From contig JABDMH010000048.1 of NCBI GenBank assembly GCA_013001595.1, positions 1 to 55,107 of the forward strand: a stretch of DNA of 55,107 nt, given 5' to 3'. Origin of the DNA: Saprospiraceae bacterium. Its GTDB lineage: Bacteria; Bacteroidota; Bacteroidia; Chitinophagales; Saprospiraceae. Numbering within the stretch: the stretch's first letter is position 1; each line of letters starts with the position of its first letter. Below the pieces are notes generated by a model. It saw only the letters and a program-made list of their open reading frames with translations. It did not search any database and was not told the origin of the DNA. Positions 19,612 to 28,766 of this stretch are shown in pieces. Both the position numbers and the translations under genes were made by a program.

Positions 19612-20061
19612 ATGAACACTCAAAGTAACACGGTCGCCCCTCAGTAGGTCGTACAACAAATAAGAAATGGTGACCAAGAGGCCTTCAAAAATTTGTACTT
19701 ACAACACAGGTCAACAAATGGAAGGAATGGCAACGAGCAAAGCAGAAGTATCAAGCATTAGACGAAGCATTTATCGCTGAAGTGATCGAAACCAATGATG
19801 GAGATACCAACGATGAGGAGCTCATTTCACTTATGATCCATTGTCTGGAACAAATGGGTGGACGATGCCAAGAACCGCTAGAATCCTACTACAATGCCAA
19901 ATTGTCTATGAACGAGATCTCCGTCAACATGGGATATCAGAATGCGGCGACAGCAAAGAACTTGAAGTAAATATCTTCAACGACTCAGACGCATGATGAT
20001 CGAGCGAGATGTCAGATCTGTCAAAAGCAAAGCTATGATCGTGCAATTGCCTTCCAAATAA
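19612..20061 (+). pseudogene. Broken ECF sigma-70 family gene
   Basis: From ATG at 19612 the frame reads MNTQSNTVAPQ, then TAG at 19645-19647, then VVQQIRNGDQEAFKNLY, which is a textbook sigma region 1.2/2.1 start. Most of region 2 is then missing. Reading resumes in a second frame (WKEWQRAKQKYQALDEAF) and continues into region 4: HCLEQMGGRCQEPLESYY, KLSMNEISVNMGYQNAATAK. At about 19969 a further one-base shift joins NLK to YLQRLRRMM, the usual end of such factors. So there is one premature stop, one internal deletion with frame change and one small indel. The open tail overlaps the convergent tetR 3' end. It no longer encodes a working sigma factor. Confidence 0.85.
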
Positions 20062-20596
20062 ATCGGAGCGTATCTCGCTTCAACTGGTTTGCTTCAACTG
20101 GTTTCCTAGCCTCAATCACTTTCAATGTACCCGCATCAATGCATGCAAAAATCTGGTCAATCATTAGTTCCCTATCCATTTTTCGCAGCAACCGCTTATC
20201 AGCGGCCAAATTCAGTGTAGTATGGAGCGACAGTTGTATCTCAGACAGCTTTCTACGAAGTTCCGCATCAAAATAATGTGAATGCCGCACCTGTCTTACA
20301 AAGGCAAAATGATGGGGATTCCTTGCCCAGTAGTTGATGGCTCCTCTAATTCCTTTCTTAATACCCTTTTCTAGGTTCCGGGTTGGTACATCAAAAAATC
20401 TGATCATGCTCCATACATAATCCCGATGAATATCCAGGTAACACGCATGAACCAGATCCAACTTAGTTGAGAAATGATGGAACAATGTACCGGTAGCTAC
20501 TGCAGCTTCCTTGGCAATCTTTGCCGTAGGTACTCGCAAACCAACATCGGCAAATAATTGAGTGGCAACTTCTATTATTTTTTCCCTCTTTGTCAT
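20033..20596 (-). CDS. TetR/AcrR family transcriptional regulator
   Basis: A 187-residue protein. The N-terminal helix-turn-helix is typical: REKIIEVATQLFADVGLRV, TAKIAKEAAVATGTLFHHF, then STKLDLVHACYLD. Residues 60-187 form the variable ligand-binding part. It lies 105 bases downstream of the comM-like gene on the same strand, and its own start region contains a perfect palindrome, so it is probably autorepressed. No efflux or enzyme gene sits next to it, so the ligand and further targets are unknown. Its 3' end overlaps the tail of the convergent sigma pseudogene. Confidence 0.92.
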   Translation of the reverse strand: MTKREKIIEVATQLFADVGLRVPTAKIAKEAAVATGTLFHHFSTKLDLVHACYLDIHRDYVWSMIRFFDVPTRNLEKGIKKGIRGAINYWARNPHHFAFVRQVRHSHYFDAELRRKLSEIQLSLHTTLNLAADKRLLRKMDRELMIDQIFACIDAGTLKVIEARKPVEANQLKRDTLRFIWKAIARS

Positions 20597-20598
20597 AA

Positions 20599-20616
20599 AC
20601 CGACTGATCAGTCGGT
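20599..20616. promoter_or_regulatory. Putative TetR operator (perfect palindrome)
   Basis: ACCGACTGATCAGTCGGT is an 18-base perfect palindrome that ends 2 bases before the tetR ATG (20594-20596). The size and symmetry fit operators of TetR-family repressors. Binding here would block transcription of tetR itself. Confidence 0.75.
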
Positions 20617-20701
20617 GTAATATAATAAACTTGGAAGTTCCGGGAGAGTTTCAGACCTCTCTTTATCTGGTCATTTCAGAATGCATCTAAATGTAACATC
20701 G

Positions 20702-22261
20702 CTAACCTGACCAGCTCTCCCGATCTAAACTTCTTAGTTGGATAGCCTCGGCGAGATGTTCAATCTTAATATCAGGGCTGGCATCCAAGTCTGATGCTGT
20801 ACGAGCTACTTTTAAGATGCGATCGTATGCTCTGGCTGAGAGCTGTAGTTTCTCCATGGCTGTTCGAAGAAGCGTCTTTCCAGCTTGATTAATTTTACAT
20901 ATCTCATGTACCATACGGCTAGTTATCTGAGCATTTGCATATACCCCCTTCACATCCCGATATCTTTCGGTTTGGATTTTTCTCGCCTTTATCACTTTGT
21001 CTATAATCTCTTTACTACTCTCCCCCCTCCTCACGTCATCGGATAGTTGATCGTATGAAACCGGTGTAACTTCCACATGCAAGTCTATGCGATCTAGAAG
21101 AGGGCCAGAGATCTTGTTCAGATATCTACTGATAACAGCTGGACCACAAACACATTCCTTTTCTGGGTGGTTGTAGTAGCCACATGGACAGGGGTTCATA
21201 GATGCCACGAGTATAAAGCTGGCTGGGTAATCTACGGTTATCCGGGCTCGAGAAATGGTCACCTTGCGTTGCTCCAATGGTTGGCGCATTACTTCGAGTA
21301 CACTGCGTTTAAACTCAGGCAACTCGTCCAAGAAAAGCACTCCGTTGTGTGCCATTGATATTTCACCTGGACTAGGATTAGAGCCTCCCCCAACCAGGGC
21401 AACATCGCTAATCGTGTGGTGAGGCGATCGGAATGGTCTTTGTGTAATTAAGGACGCATCTTCTGGTAGTGCTCCGGCCACTGAATGTATCTTCGTTGTC
21501 TCCAAAGCTTCGTAAAGATCCATAGGAGGCAAAATGGTCGGTAGCCTCCGAGCCAACATGGTTTTACCTGCACCAGGAGGTCCGATAAGAATGGCATTAT
21601 GGCCACCTGCAGCAGCCAATGTAAGCGCTCTCTTAATGTTCTCTTGACCCTTAACATCAGAGAAGTCAATCTCGTAGTTGTTGTTATACTCCTGAAACTC
21701 GTCTCTTGTATCAAGGGTGGTTCGCTCGAGTATTTGCTCCCTATTAAAAAAGTCAACTGCTTCTTTCAGATTTGAAATGCCATAGACTTCCAAGTCGTTG
21801 ACTATGGCTGCCTCTCGTGCATTTTGCTTCGGTAGAATCAGGCCTTTATATCGTTCTTTACGCGCTTGAATGGCAATGGGCAAAGCGCCTCGGATGGGCC
21901 TTAGTCCTCCATCAAGTGCAAGCTCACCCATAATGATGTACTGGTCAAGTTCATCCATATTCATTTGCTTGGTGCTACCCAGCACACCTAGGGCAATGGG
22001 CAAGTCAAATGCCGAACCTTCTTTGCGAATATCTGCCGGCGCAAGATTTACGATCATCTTGAGCTGCATCATGCGATGACCAATGTTTTTAATCGCCGCC
22101 TCAATACGTTGAAAGCCTTCCCGAACAGCCACATCTGGTAGACCCACCATATGGTAAAAGTTTTTTTTGCCAGCGTGAACCTGACCTCCGGCATTGACTT
22201 CTACGGTGATTGTCTGCGCATCGACACCCTGCACAGCACTGGCATAAGTTTTAGCAAGCAT
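20702..22261 (-). CDS. comM: YifB/ComM family Mg-chelatase-like AAA+ ATPase
   Basis: A 519-residue protein when started at ATG 22261 (MLAKTYASAVQGVDAQTITVEV), which matches the usual start of the family; an in-frame ATG at 22324 would add 21 atypical residues. The N-terminal Lon-like/ChlI fold region (residues 1-165) includes GLPDVAVREGFQR. Next come Walker A GPPGAGKTMLARRLP, Walker B LFLDELPEF, and the conserved cysteine-rich loop NPCPCGYYNHPEKECVCG. The C-terminal part carries SARAYDRILKVARTASDL. Homologue ComM in Proteobacteria is a branch-migration helicase in natural transformation. In Bacteroidota the role is not established. It is transcribed away from hemA. Confidence 0.93.
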   Translation of the reverse strand: MLAKTYASAVQGVDAQTITVEVNAGGQVHAGKKNFYHMVGLPDVAVREGFQRIEAAIKNIGHRMMQLKMIVNLAPADIRKEGSAFDLPIALGVLGSTKQMNMDELDQYIIMGELALDGGLRPIRGALPIAIQARKERYKGLILPKQNAREAAIVNDLEVYGISNLKEAVDFFNREQILERTTLDTRDEFQEYNNNYEIDFSDVKGQENIKRALTLAAAGGHNAILIGPPGAGKTMLARRLPTILPPMDLYEALETTKIHSVAGALPEDASLITQRPFRSPHHTISDVALVGGGSNPSPGEISMAHNGVLFLDELPEFKRSVLEVMRQPLEQRKVTISRARITVDYPASFILVASMNPCPCGYYNHPEKECVCGPAVISRYLNKISGPLLDRIDLHVEVTPVSYDQLSDDVRRGESSKEIIDKVIKARKIQTERYRDVKGVYANAQITSRMVHEICKINQAGKTLLRTAMEKLQLSARAYDRILKVARTASDLDASPDIKIEHLAEAIQLRSLDRESWSG

Positions 22262-22445
22262 TGGGGGAAAGATTTCTGATAAGCCAATATAACAAATGTT
22301 ATGCATACGTTTTTCGTCTCTCATCGCGCCCTGTACCCTATGTCTTTATGCATCGAGTACCGTAGTTTCCTCTCTTTCGTGAGTGCTGCCGAGTGCATCC
22401 CGTCAACATTGACAAAATCCTGACATACATGTTGCGATTCAAAAT

Positions 22446-22453
22446 TATCTTTG
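22446..22453 (+). promoter_or_regulatory. Possible -7 element for hemA
   Basis: TATCTTTG matches the Bacteroidota -7 consensus TAnnTTTG, 24 bases before the hemA ATG. I found no good TTTG box at the expected -33 distance, so only half the promoter is visible. Confidence 0.45.
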
Positions 22454-22476
22454 CCCTGCATTAATCTATACTGTGA

Positions 22477-23673
22477 ATGCTCTCAAACTTTCACATACTT
22501 ACGATCTCATTTAAGGAAACTTCACTTGAAGACCTGGCGAATTATGCCATTCAAGGGCAAGGTGATGCACTTAGATTGGAGCTCCTTAAAGTGAGGGAAC
22601 AACTGAAGATAGATGAGCTCTACTATCTACATACCTGTAATCGAATTCTCTATTTTTTTTCCACCGAAGATCCTGTCGATCAGAATTTCGTGAAGCAACT
22701 CTTTGGAAACTCAGTCGATTATAGTACGATCTTACACAAACAAGACCTTGATTGTCTTTCCTATTTCTTACATGTTGCTTCATCGCTACACTCAATGGTT
22801 GTGGGAGAACGAGAGATTTTAAAACAAATCAAGGTAGCCTACGACCAGCAAGCTAAGTGGGGTCTGACATCGGACAATATGAGATTGGTAATCGAACATA
22901 CCATTCGAGGTGCGAAGCGAGTCTATCGTGAAACGAGTATTAGCGAGCGACCAATTTCAGTGGTGTCTATAGCTATCAGAAAGCTTGCAGAGTTTTCTTT
23001 GGGAAAAGATGCTAGATTCATCCTCGTGGGAGCAGGAACGACGATCAGACTTGTGGTCAAACACCTCACTAAAAAAGGATTCAATCAGTTCACCATTTAT
23101 AATCGGTCTATCAGCAATGCCCAACGTTTAGCGGAAGAAGTAGAGGGCAGTGCCGGCTCCTTGGTCGATCTTGCTAACCATCGCTCACCTTTTGATTGCC
23201 TCATTGCCTGCACGGCAGCAACCGATCCTATAGTGACATACGAGTTGGCCAGTCAGATATCCAACCAACGAGTCAAAGAGAAGATTTGGATAGACCTAGG
23301 TATGCCTGGAGACATCGAACGGAGCTTACTTAGCCAGTGTGCTGATGGAGCCATTGATCTTCAAACCTTGGAGAAGTTGTCAGAAGGAAACCTTAAAGTA
23401 CGACTTGACGAAGTGCAAAACGCCGAATCTGTCCTTGACCAGATGCTCACAGAGTTGACTGATGCGCTTTATCACCGAAAAATTGAGCGCGCTTTTCAGC
23501 TTATCCCTGCACAGATCAAGTCCATTAAGCAGAAAGCATATGCCGAAGTGTTCCAAAAAGAACTGCAATCGATCGATCCTGACGCTCAGGAGCTGATCAC
23601 GCGTATGATGGATTATATGGAAAAGAAATGTATTGGCATACCTATGAAAGCAGCAAAAGAAGCTATTCTGTAG
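22477..23673 (+). CDS. hemA: Glutamyl-tRNA reductase
   Basis: A 398-residue enzyme reducing glutamyl-tRNA to glutamate-1-semialdehyde, the first step of C5-pathway tetrapyrrole synthesis. The catalytic motif HTCNR has its cysteine at residue 54. SLHSMVVGEREILKQIK (near 105) is the family signature. A Rossmann NADPH site (FILVGAGTTIRLVVKHL) lies near 180, and the dimerisation helix fills the C-terminus. The length fits the family, slightly short. It is divergent from comM and convergent with the gene at 23699. Heme supply is relevant to the many heme proteins of region 1, although no direct link is visible. Confidence 0.95.
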   Translation: MLSNFHILTISFKETSLEDLANYAIQGQGDALRLELLKVREQLKIDELYYLHTCNRILYFFSTEDPVDQNFVKQLFGNSVDYSTILHKQDLDCLSYFLHVASSLHSMVVGEREILKQIKVAYDQQAKWGLTSDNMRLVIEHTIRGAKRVYRETSISERPISVVSIAIRKLAEFSLGKDARFILVGAGTTIRLVVKHLTKKGFNQFTIYNRSISNAQRLAEEVEGSAGSLVDLANHRSPFDCLIACTAATDPIVTYELASQISNQRVKEKIWIDLGMPGDIERSLLSQCADGAIDLQTLEKLSEGNLKVRLDEVQNAESVLDQMLTELTDALYHRKIERAFQLIPAQIKSIKQKAYAEVFQKELQSIDPDAQELITRMMDYMEKKCIGIPMKAAKEAIL

Positions 23674-23698
23674 TTGCCTTTGTATTCTTAAATCTGAT

Positions 23699-24724
23699 TT
23701 ATTGCAAATCTTTCACCTTAATTGCAGCCATTGCTACCTGCTTACTTAGACTTCCCTTGCGATAATCGTCGATCATTTGCTTCTTGATGGATACTTCAAT
23801 CTCCCCTGGCATGGCACACCCATTGCATTGGGTCAGTTCTATTCTCAAAATGAGCATCTCTGTATTCTCCAGATTTCTGAGGATGTGTGCATAATCTAGC
23901 AAGTTTGATTTTAGTCCCTCCAAAAAAGTAGGATACATTGACTCTACGATTTCATTTCTTTCTTCCGCACTTAAGTCTCTTTTACCAATCGCAGGAATCG
24001 AATAAGGGTCGTTCTCATAGATCTTACTAGAATAATACTTTAGATGATAGGTCACACCGAATCCCTCCACCCGATCATAAAATGGGGTAGAAGCTAAATA
24101 ATAGCTGTCAGAAAGATCACTTTGGTATAGTCGTTCCAACATGGCAGCAAAAACATCGAGCTGCGGTTCTTTAGATGAATCATGAATGTTCTCCCGCACT
24201 ATGATGCGTTCGTAGAGCTCATCCTTATCCAACTCTCCCTCTTCATAAGCGTGCAAATCTGCAACCACAGCTTCTACACTAAGAACCAAACCATGCATAG
24301 AAGTGAGGCCATGTTCTTTGAAAAAATGCACCATTGGTGTGCGATTGTGCGATGTCTTCACAATGATCTTATCCGTTAACTCGAGCTGATGAATTAAATT
24401 TCCATAGTCAGCAAGAAAAGCAAAGATGGGTTTTGTGATTTCGTCTAGATCTTCGTCTCCTTCTTCAAGGTCGATTTCTACGACCTCGTGCTCTTCAGCT
24501 AGATCATTACGTTGATTTCGAATAAAGTGCTTTTGCCTAGAAACCGGCATACCAAAATTTCTTGATACATTAAAGGTCACGCCATAGTCTTCAAGATAAG
24601 ATCCCTTAATGGACTGCGGTTGATGAATCATCGCAAGGTGTGCCTTCTTGGCAACCGGAGAATCATAACTCTGGTTGATCAACGTGCTGAGAATCTGCTC
24701 AGCAACTTCAATGTCTCTCTGCAT
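23699..24724 (-). CDS. Unrecognised 341-residue protein downstream of ECF sigma gene
   Basis: I do not recognise a family. The protein is acidic and soluble, with no signal peptide or membrane segment. It has an acidic stretch (EIDLEEGDEDLDEI near 83-96), a central helical region, and a C-terminal CNGCAMP motif that could bind metal or form a disulfide. Its ATG lies inside the 49-residue frame 24679-24828, with 46 bases of overlap. Joining the two by a -1 shift would give an N-terminus typical of sigma-linked proteins, so the natural gene may be one longer frame. Position directly after an ECF sigma gene suggests a regulatory partner, but it is not a classical membrane anti-sigma factor. Confidence 0.6.
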   Translation of the reverse strand: MQRDIEVAEQILSTLINQSYDSPVAKKAHLAMIHQPQSIKGSYLEDYGVTFNVSRNFGMPVSRQKHFIRNQRNDLAEEHEVVEIDLEEGDEDLDEITKPIFAFLADYGNLIHQLELTDKIIVKTSHNRTPMVHFFKEHGLTSMHGLVLSVEAVVADLHAYEEGELDKDELYERIIVRENIHDSSKEPQLDVFAAMLERLYQSDLSDSYYLASTPFYDRVEGFGVTYHLKYYSSKIYENDPYSIPAIGKRDLSAEERNEIVESMYPTFLEGLKSNLLDYAHILRNLENTEMLILRIELTQCNGCAMPGEIEVSIKKQMIDDYRKGSLSKQVAMAAIKVKDLQ

Positions 24725-24828
24725 TCTTTGCTCAAAGATGGATTATCGATCAGTTCTTGTTCGAAAAGTGCTCGTGCTTGATCATCAAGATCACCATACA
24801 GATAATCGACTATTCGCTCCTTATTCAT
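24679..24828 (-). CDS. Short frame coupled to ECF sigma gene (possible 5' part of the next gene)
   Basis: This 49-codon frame starts at an ATG that overlaps the sigma stop by 8 bases and reads MNKERIVDYLYGDL, an acidic linker, and NPSLSKE before ending at 24679. The pattern is that of the N-terminus of sigma-associated regulators, and it fits directly onto the start of the 341-residue protein if one base slips back near 24728. Either the pair is translationally coupled with overlapping frames, or the gene carries a frameshift mutation or sequence error. Confidence 0.45.
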   Translation of the reverse strand: MNKERIVDYLYGDLDDQARALFEQELIDNPSLSKECRETLKLLSRFSAR

Positions 24829-25315
24829 AGTAAAGGTCTTTGTTCAATTTGTTTTGGATCATAATTTTCCTCTTAGCATCCAGGCCGTAATACATTCTTG
24901 CTTTGATGGTGTTTTCAGAGGCCTCTAGTATTCCGGCGATTTCTCTGAATTTCAAACCTTCATATTCTTTCATAATGATCACTTGACGCTGTTCAGGAGG
25001 TATCATTTGTAAAACTTTCAACACCATATCACGCAGCTCTTTCCGCTCTACTACCTGGCTGGGATTGGCTGGATCTGGGGTGTGTATCAATCCGTTTTCT
25101 TCCAATTGCCGCCTTCGAGCCAATCGCCTGCCTTGCGATATGCAATTGTTGCTGGCGATGCGATAGAGCCCCGATTGCAACTTAGTAGGATCCTTGAGTT
25201 GATCAAGCTTCTCGAAAGCTTGAATGAACGTCTGCTGTACTACTTCGTTTGCAAAATGATCGTCATTGGCATACCTCCTAGCGAAATTGTACACTCTTTT
25301 GCCCCATTGATCCAT
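24821..25315 (-). CDS. ECF-type RNA polymerase sigma factor, N-terminus apparently damaged
   Basis: A 164-residue frame with sigma region 2 (RVYNFARRYANDDHFANEVVQ, then FIQAFEKL) and region 4 (LQMIPPEQRQVIIMKEYEGL, KFREIAGILEASENTIKARM). It begins inside region 2.1: the usual first 20-25 residues are absent from the open frame. The same frame continues upstream with recognisable family sequence but is interrupted by TGA at 25322-25324 and TAG at 25346-25348. The surviving frame could still yield a truncated protein from ATG 25315. It overlaps the next frame by 8 bases, as in a sigma/regulator operon. Whether it works in the cell is uncertain. Confidence 0.75.
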   Translation of the reverse strand: MDQWGKRVYNFARRYANDDHFANEVVQQTFIQAFEKLDQLKDPTKLQSGLYRIASNNCISQGRRLARRRQLEENGLIHTPDPANPSQVVERKELRDMVLKVLQMIPPEQRQVIIMKEYEGLKFREIAGILEASENTIKARMYYGLDAKRKIMIQNKLNKDLYYE

Positions 25316-25390
25316 TACTTTTCAGTAGGCACCATCTTCACCTTGCTACATTTGATCTTTATATGCAAGAGCATCTAGGTCGACTTCCAT
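25316..25390 (-). other. Stop-interrupted N-terminal remnant of the ECF sigma gene
   Basis: In frame with the sigma gene, ATG 25390 starts MEVDLDALAYKDQM, then TAG, QGEDGAY, TGA, KVM, and runs into DQWGKRVYNF. QGEDGAYxKVMDQWGKRVYNF aligns by eye with the canonical xxGDxxAFxxLYxxxxxxVYNF start of ECF factors. The coding trace is therefore continuous and only the two stop codons break it. Confidence 0.7.
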
Positions 25391-25633
25391 GGATAGTTTT
25401 AGTTGGGCAATATTGAAAAAATACTACTGCTATTTTTATTCGGAAATATGACGCACATGCTTCAAAAAAAGTCCAGTGGTCAAATACAAGATCAGTAAGA
25501 TTTTGACTCAAAAAGAAGTGGTGATCTATATTGTAAGGAGATTGGAGGTCCCTTTTTTAGGAGTTCGAGTAACTCAAAAGCGCTAGTATAAGTATTGCGA
25601 AAGCTTCTCTATAAGACCTTTGGGTTAATCTTG

Positions 25634-25641
25634 TATTTTTG
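25634..25641 (+). promoter_or_regulatory. Possible -7 element for aspS
   Basis: TATTTTTG fits TAnnTTTG and lies 26 bases before the aspS ATG. No clear TTTG at the -33 distance was found. Confidence 0.45.
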
Positions 25642-25667
25642 CCAGCACTCTTAAAAACACACACAGT

Positions 25668-27431
25668 ATGTATCGAAATTTCACTTGTGGAGCACTTCGT
25701 ATGGATCATGTCGGTCAGGAGGTTGTCCTTAGCGGCTGGGTTCAGGCCAATAGAGAATTTGGAGGATTGACTTTTATAGATCTACGAGATCGATATGGGA
25801 TCACGCAGCTGGTTTTTAACATGGATGATGACCCCAAACTTTGTAAGCATGCTCAAGAACTTGGACGTGAATATGTTATCCAGGCATCAGGCATTGTGCG
25901 TGAACGAAGCAACAAAAACCCAAATCGTTCTACAGGAGATATCGAAATCGAAGTGCAAAATCTGCATATACTCAGTGCCTCCAAGGTGCCACCCTTTACT
26001 ATTGAACAAGATAGTGATGGTGGTGATGACCTGAGGATGAAATATCGATACCTTGACATGCGCCGTAAGCCGGTCAAGGAAAAGATCATGTTTAGAAGTC
26101 GAGCGGCCTTTGAAGTCAGGCAATATCTGACCAAGCAAAAGTTTCTAGAAATTGAGACCCCTTGTCTGATTAAGAGTACGCCTGAAGGTGCCAGAGATTT
26201 TGTGGTTCCAAGTAGGATGAACCCCGGTCAGTTTTATGCATTACCTCAATCTCCGCAAACCTTCAAGCAGATTCTCATGGTCGCTGGCTTCGATCGCTAT
26301 TTTCAAATAGTAAAATGCTTTCGTGACGAAGATCTGAGGGCAGATAGGCAGCCGGAATTTACTCAGATAGATTGCGAGATGTCATTTGTCACTAGAGACG
26401 AAATTCTTGATGTTTTTGAAGGCTTGACCAAACACATATTTAGCATCCTCATAGATGTTGACTTACCCGATTTTCCCAAGATGAGCTATGACGATGCCAT
26501 GCGGCTGTACGGGTCTGATAAACCAGATACACGCTTCGACATGACCTTTTCAGACCTCAGTGATGCTGCGAAGGGGCATGGGTTTGCTGTATTCGATCAA
26601 TCTGAGGTGGTACTCGCTATTTGTGTTCCCAAACTGTCAGATCAGTATTCAAATAAGGACATTAATAAGCTTACGGATTGGGTGAAACGACCCCAAGTAG
26701 GCGCTAAAGGAATGGTCTACGTGAAGTGGAATGGCGATGGATCCTTTAAGTCAAGTGTAGGAAAATTCTACAGCGATGAGCAATTAAGAACCTGGTGTGA
26801 AATAGCTGGTGCATCGCCTAGAGATATGTTACTCATACTAAGTGGTGAAAAAGACATTACTCGAAAACAACTTGGTGAGCTGCGGTTGGAGATGGGGAGA
26901 CGGCTTGACCTGATGGACCCACATAGCTTCAGGCCCTTATGGGTGGTTGACTTTCCGTTGCTCGAATGGGATCCCGAGGTAGAGCGCTTTCATGCGATGC
27001 ATCATCCATTTACAGCTCCAAAAACAGAGGATATTGATAAAATGCTCAAAGGTGATCACGAAACGATGAAGAGTCTACGTGCAGATGCCTATGATCTGGT
27101 TATCAATGGCGCTGAAATAAGCGGTGGCTCAATCAGAATACATAACCGAGCCCTTCAAGAAAAGAACTTCAAATTGTTAGGGTTTAGTGAAACTGAAGCT
27201 GAAGATCAATTCGGATTTCTCATGGGTGCATTTGAATATGGTGCACCACCACATGGTGGAATCGCCTTTGGATTTGACCGATTGTGTGCGGTCATGATGG
27301 GTACCAGTTCCATCAGGGATTTCATCGCTTTTCCTAAAAACAATATGGGTAGAGATGTGATGATTGACGCCCCTTCACCCGTCGATGCGCATCAGCTAGA
27401 CGAATTGGGATTGATGATGAAACCTCAGTAA
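25668..27431 (+). CDS. aspS: Aspartate-tRNA ligase
   Basis: A 587-residue class IIb synthetase of the bacterial type. The N-terminal OB-fold anticodon-binding domain covers residues 1-105. Motif 2 includes [18 protein letters not shown] near 220. The bacterial GAD insertion lies about 290-400, and motif 3 is [15 protein letters not shown] near 530. The length is standard. It charges tRNA-Asp in the cytoplasm. It appears monocistronic: the sigma locus is divergent upstream, and the ABC permease gene converges 3 bases after the stop. Confidence 0.97.
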   Translation: MYRNFTCGALRMDHVGQEVVLSGWVQANREFGGLTFIDLRDRYGITQLVFNMDDDPKLCKHAQELGREYVIQASGIVRERSNKNPNRSTGDIEIEVQNLHILSASKVPPFTIEQDSDGGDDLRMKYRYLDMRRKPVKEKIMFRSRAAFEVRQYLTKQKFLEIETPCLIKSTPEGARDFVVPSRMNPGQFYALPQSPQTFKQILMVAGFDRYFQIVKCFRDEDLRADRQPEFTQIDCEMSFVTRDEILDVFEGLTKHIFSILIDVDLPDFPKMSYDDAMRLYGSDKPDTRFDMTFSDLSDAAKGHGFAVFDQSEVVLAICVPKLSDQYSNKDINKLTDWVKRPQVGAKGMVYVKWNGDGSFKSSVGKFYSDEQLRTWCEIAGASPRDMLLILSGEKDITRKQLGELRLEMGRRLDLMDPHSFRPLWVVDFPLLEWDPEVERFHAMHHPFTAPKTEDIDKMLKGDHETMKSLRADAYDLVINGAEISGGSIRIHNRALQEKNFKLLGFSETEAEDQFGFLMGAFEYGAPPHGGIAFGFDRLCAVMMGTSSIRDFIAFPKNNMGRDVMIDAPSPVDAHQLDELGLMMKPQ

Positions 27432-27434
27432 GAC

Positions 27435-28766
27435 CTATTGTTTGGTGGTCATCCACTTCCAGATTTCCTTAAACGTACCCTTCTTGCCGTACATCAGAAT
27501 CCCAGTGCGATAGATTCTACCCGAAATCCAAACGCAAAAAATCGCTGCGGCTAGGAGTAACAGCATCGAAACAATAATCTGCCAGGCCGGAGGATTGAAA
27601 GCTAGACGAGCAGGCATCACGATGGGTGAAAAGAACGGAAATAAGGATGCCCATACTGCCAAAGAACTATGGGGCACACGCAGGGCAGCAAACATTATAT
27701 ACAATGCAAGAATCACTGGGATGGTAAGCGGTAGGGTTAGTGCCTGACTCTCAGCTAGATCATCACCTATTGCTGAACCAATACCGGCAAAGAGTGAGGC
27801 ATAAATCACGTATCCACCAAAGAAGAAAATAATGAAGCAGGGTACCAACAACCACCAATTCACTGCTCGAAGCTCAGTCATGATTTGAGCAGCCATTGCT
27901 TCAATATCCTCAGGGTCTACCGCTACCGATGCCTCATCAAGCATCGTTTGTTGGGTATCAAAGCCAAAGATCAAATTCGCTCCCGCTGCAATCAAGGGAA
28001 GGAGAATTGCCCAGATGATGATTTGTGTGAGCCCCACGCCACCAACACCGATGATCTTACCCATCATTAGATAAAATGGTCGCACGCTGCTGATCATAAC
28101 TTCAACCACCCGATTCATCTTTTCTTCCATTACACTGCGCATCACCATCATGCCATTGATGAAGACAATCATGTACATGATGAAGCCCATGGCCCCTCCA
28201 ATGCCAGCCGCAATGACGGAAGTAAATGGACTTGGGTTGTCATTATCTCCATCGTCATCAGCATCCCTGGTTAATGGCTCTGGATCCAGGGTCACTTGAG
28301 TATTGAGATGTTTAAGCTGTTCAGCATCGAGGTTCATTTCAGAGATCTTGTACGATCTTATCTTATCTCTGATCATTCGTTGTAAGGCATCACTTCCCTC
28401 AAGGTCTATATTATCGTCTGAATGATAGTAAATAGTGTGTTTAGTAGACTGTAAATCCTTAAGGGGGGGCACCACAAGAATACCATCAAAGTCATTCTGC
28501 TCACGTTGGGCTATAACTGATTCCAAGGGTTCTGAAGAAAAACGGAAGTAGAAATTTCGATCATCTTTAATCTTGCCCTCCAAAATACTGGACGGATCTA
28601 TGATTACGATGTCCTTAGCATCATCACCTCGGTAGGAAAAAATTAGTCCCACCACTATCATCAGCAGTGCCAATGCCAATGGAGCCAACAGTGTGGTCAG
28701 GATAAAGGACTTCTTTTTGACCCTAACCAAATATTCTCGTTTGATGATCAACCAAAGTTTATCCAT
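27435..28766 (-). CDS. ABC transporter permease (NatB/ABC-2 family)
   Basis: A 443-residue membrane protein with one N-terminal helix (FILTTLLAPLALALLMIVVGLIF near 21-44) and a large extracytoplasmic domain (about 50-180). Five or six further helices lie from about 185 to 430, and a family-typical IWLLVP/NWWLLVPCFIIFFFGGYV segment is near 290. This is the layout of NatB-like ABC-2 permeases, which pump sodium or other compounds outward with a NatA-type ATPase. The ATPase gene lies immediately upstream with an 8-base overlap. The substrate cannot be deduced from sequence. Confidence 0.88.
   Translation of the reverse strand: MDKLWLIIKREYLVRVKKKSFILTTLLAPLALALLMIVVGLIFSYRGDDAKDIVIIDPSSILEGKIKDDRNFYFRFSSEPLESVIAQREQNDFDGILVVPPLKDLQSTKHTIYYHSDDNIDLEGSDALQRMIRDKIRSYKISEMNLDAEQLKHLNTQVTLDPEPLTRDADDDGDNDNPSPFTSVIAAGIGGAMGFIMYMIVFINGMMVMRSVMEEKMNRVVEVMISSVRPFYLMMGKIIGVGGVGLTQIIIWAILLPLIAAGANLIFGFDTQQTMLDEASVAVDPEDIEAMAAQIMTELRAVNWWLLVPCFIIFFFGGYVIYASLFAGIGSAIGDDLAESQALTLPLTIPVILALYIMFAALRVPHSSLAVWASLFPFFSPIVMPARLAFNPPAWQIIVSMLLLLAAAIFCVWISGRIYRTGILMYGKKGTFKEIWKWMTTKQ

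Noticed and set aside
24720-24732. Programmed -1 frameshifting between the 49-codon frame and the 341-residue gene
   Set aside because: The site (AGCAAAGAATGC) has no strong slippery heptamer and no evident stimulatory hairpin; overlap with coupling or simple mutation is more likely.
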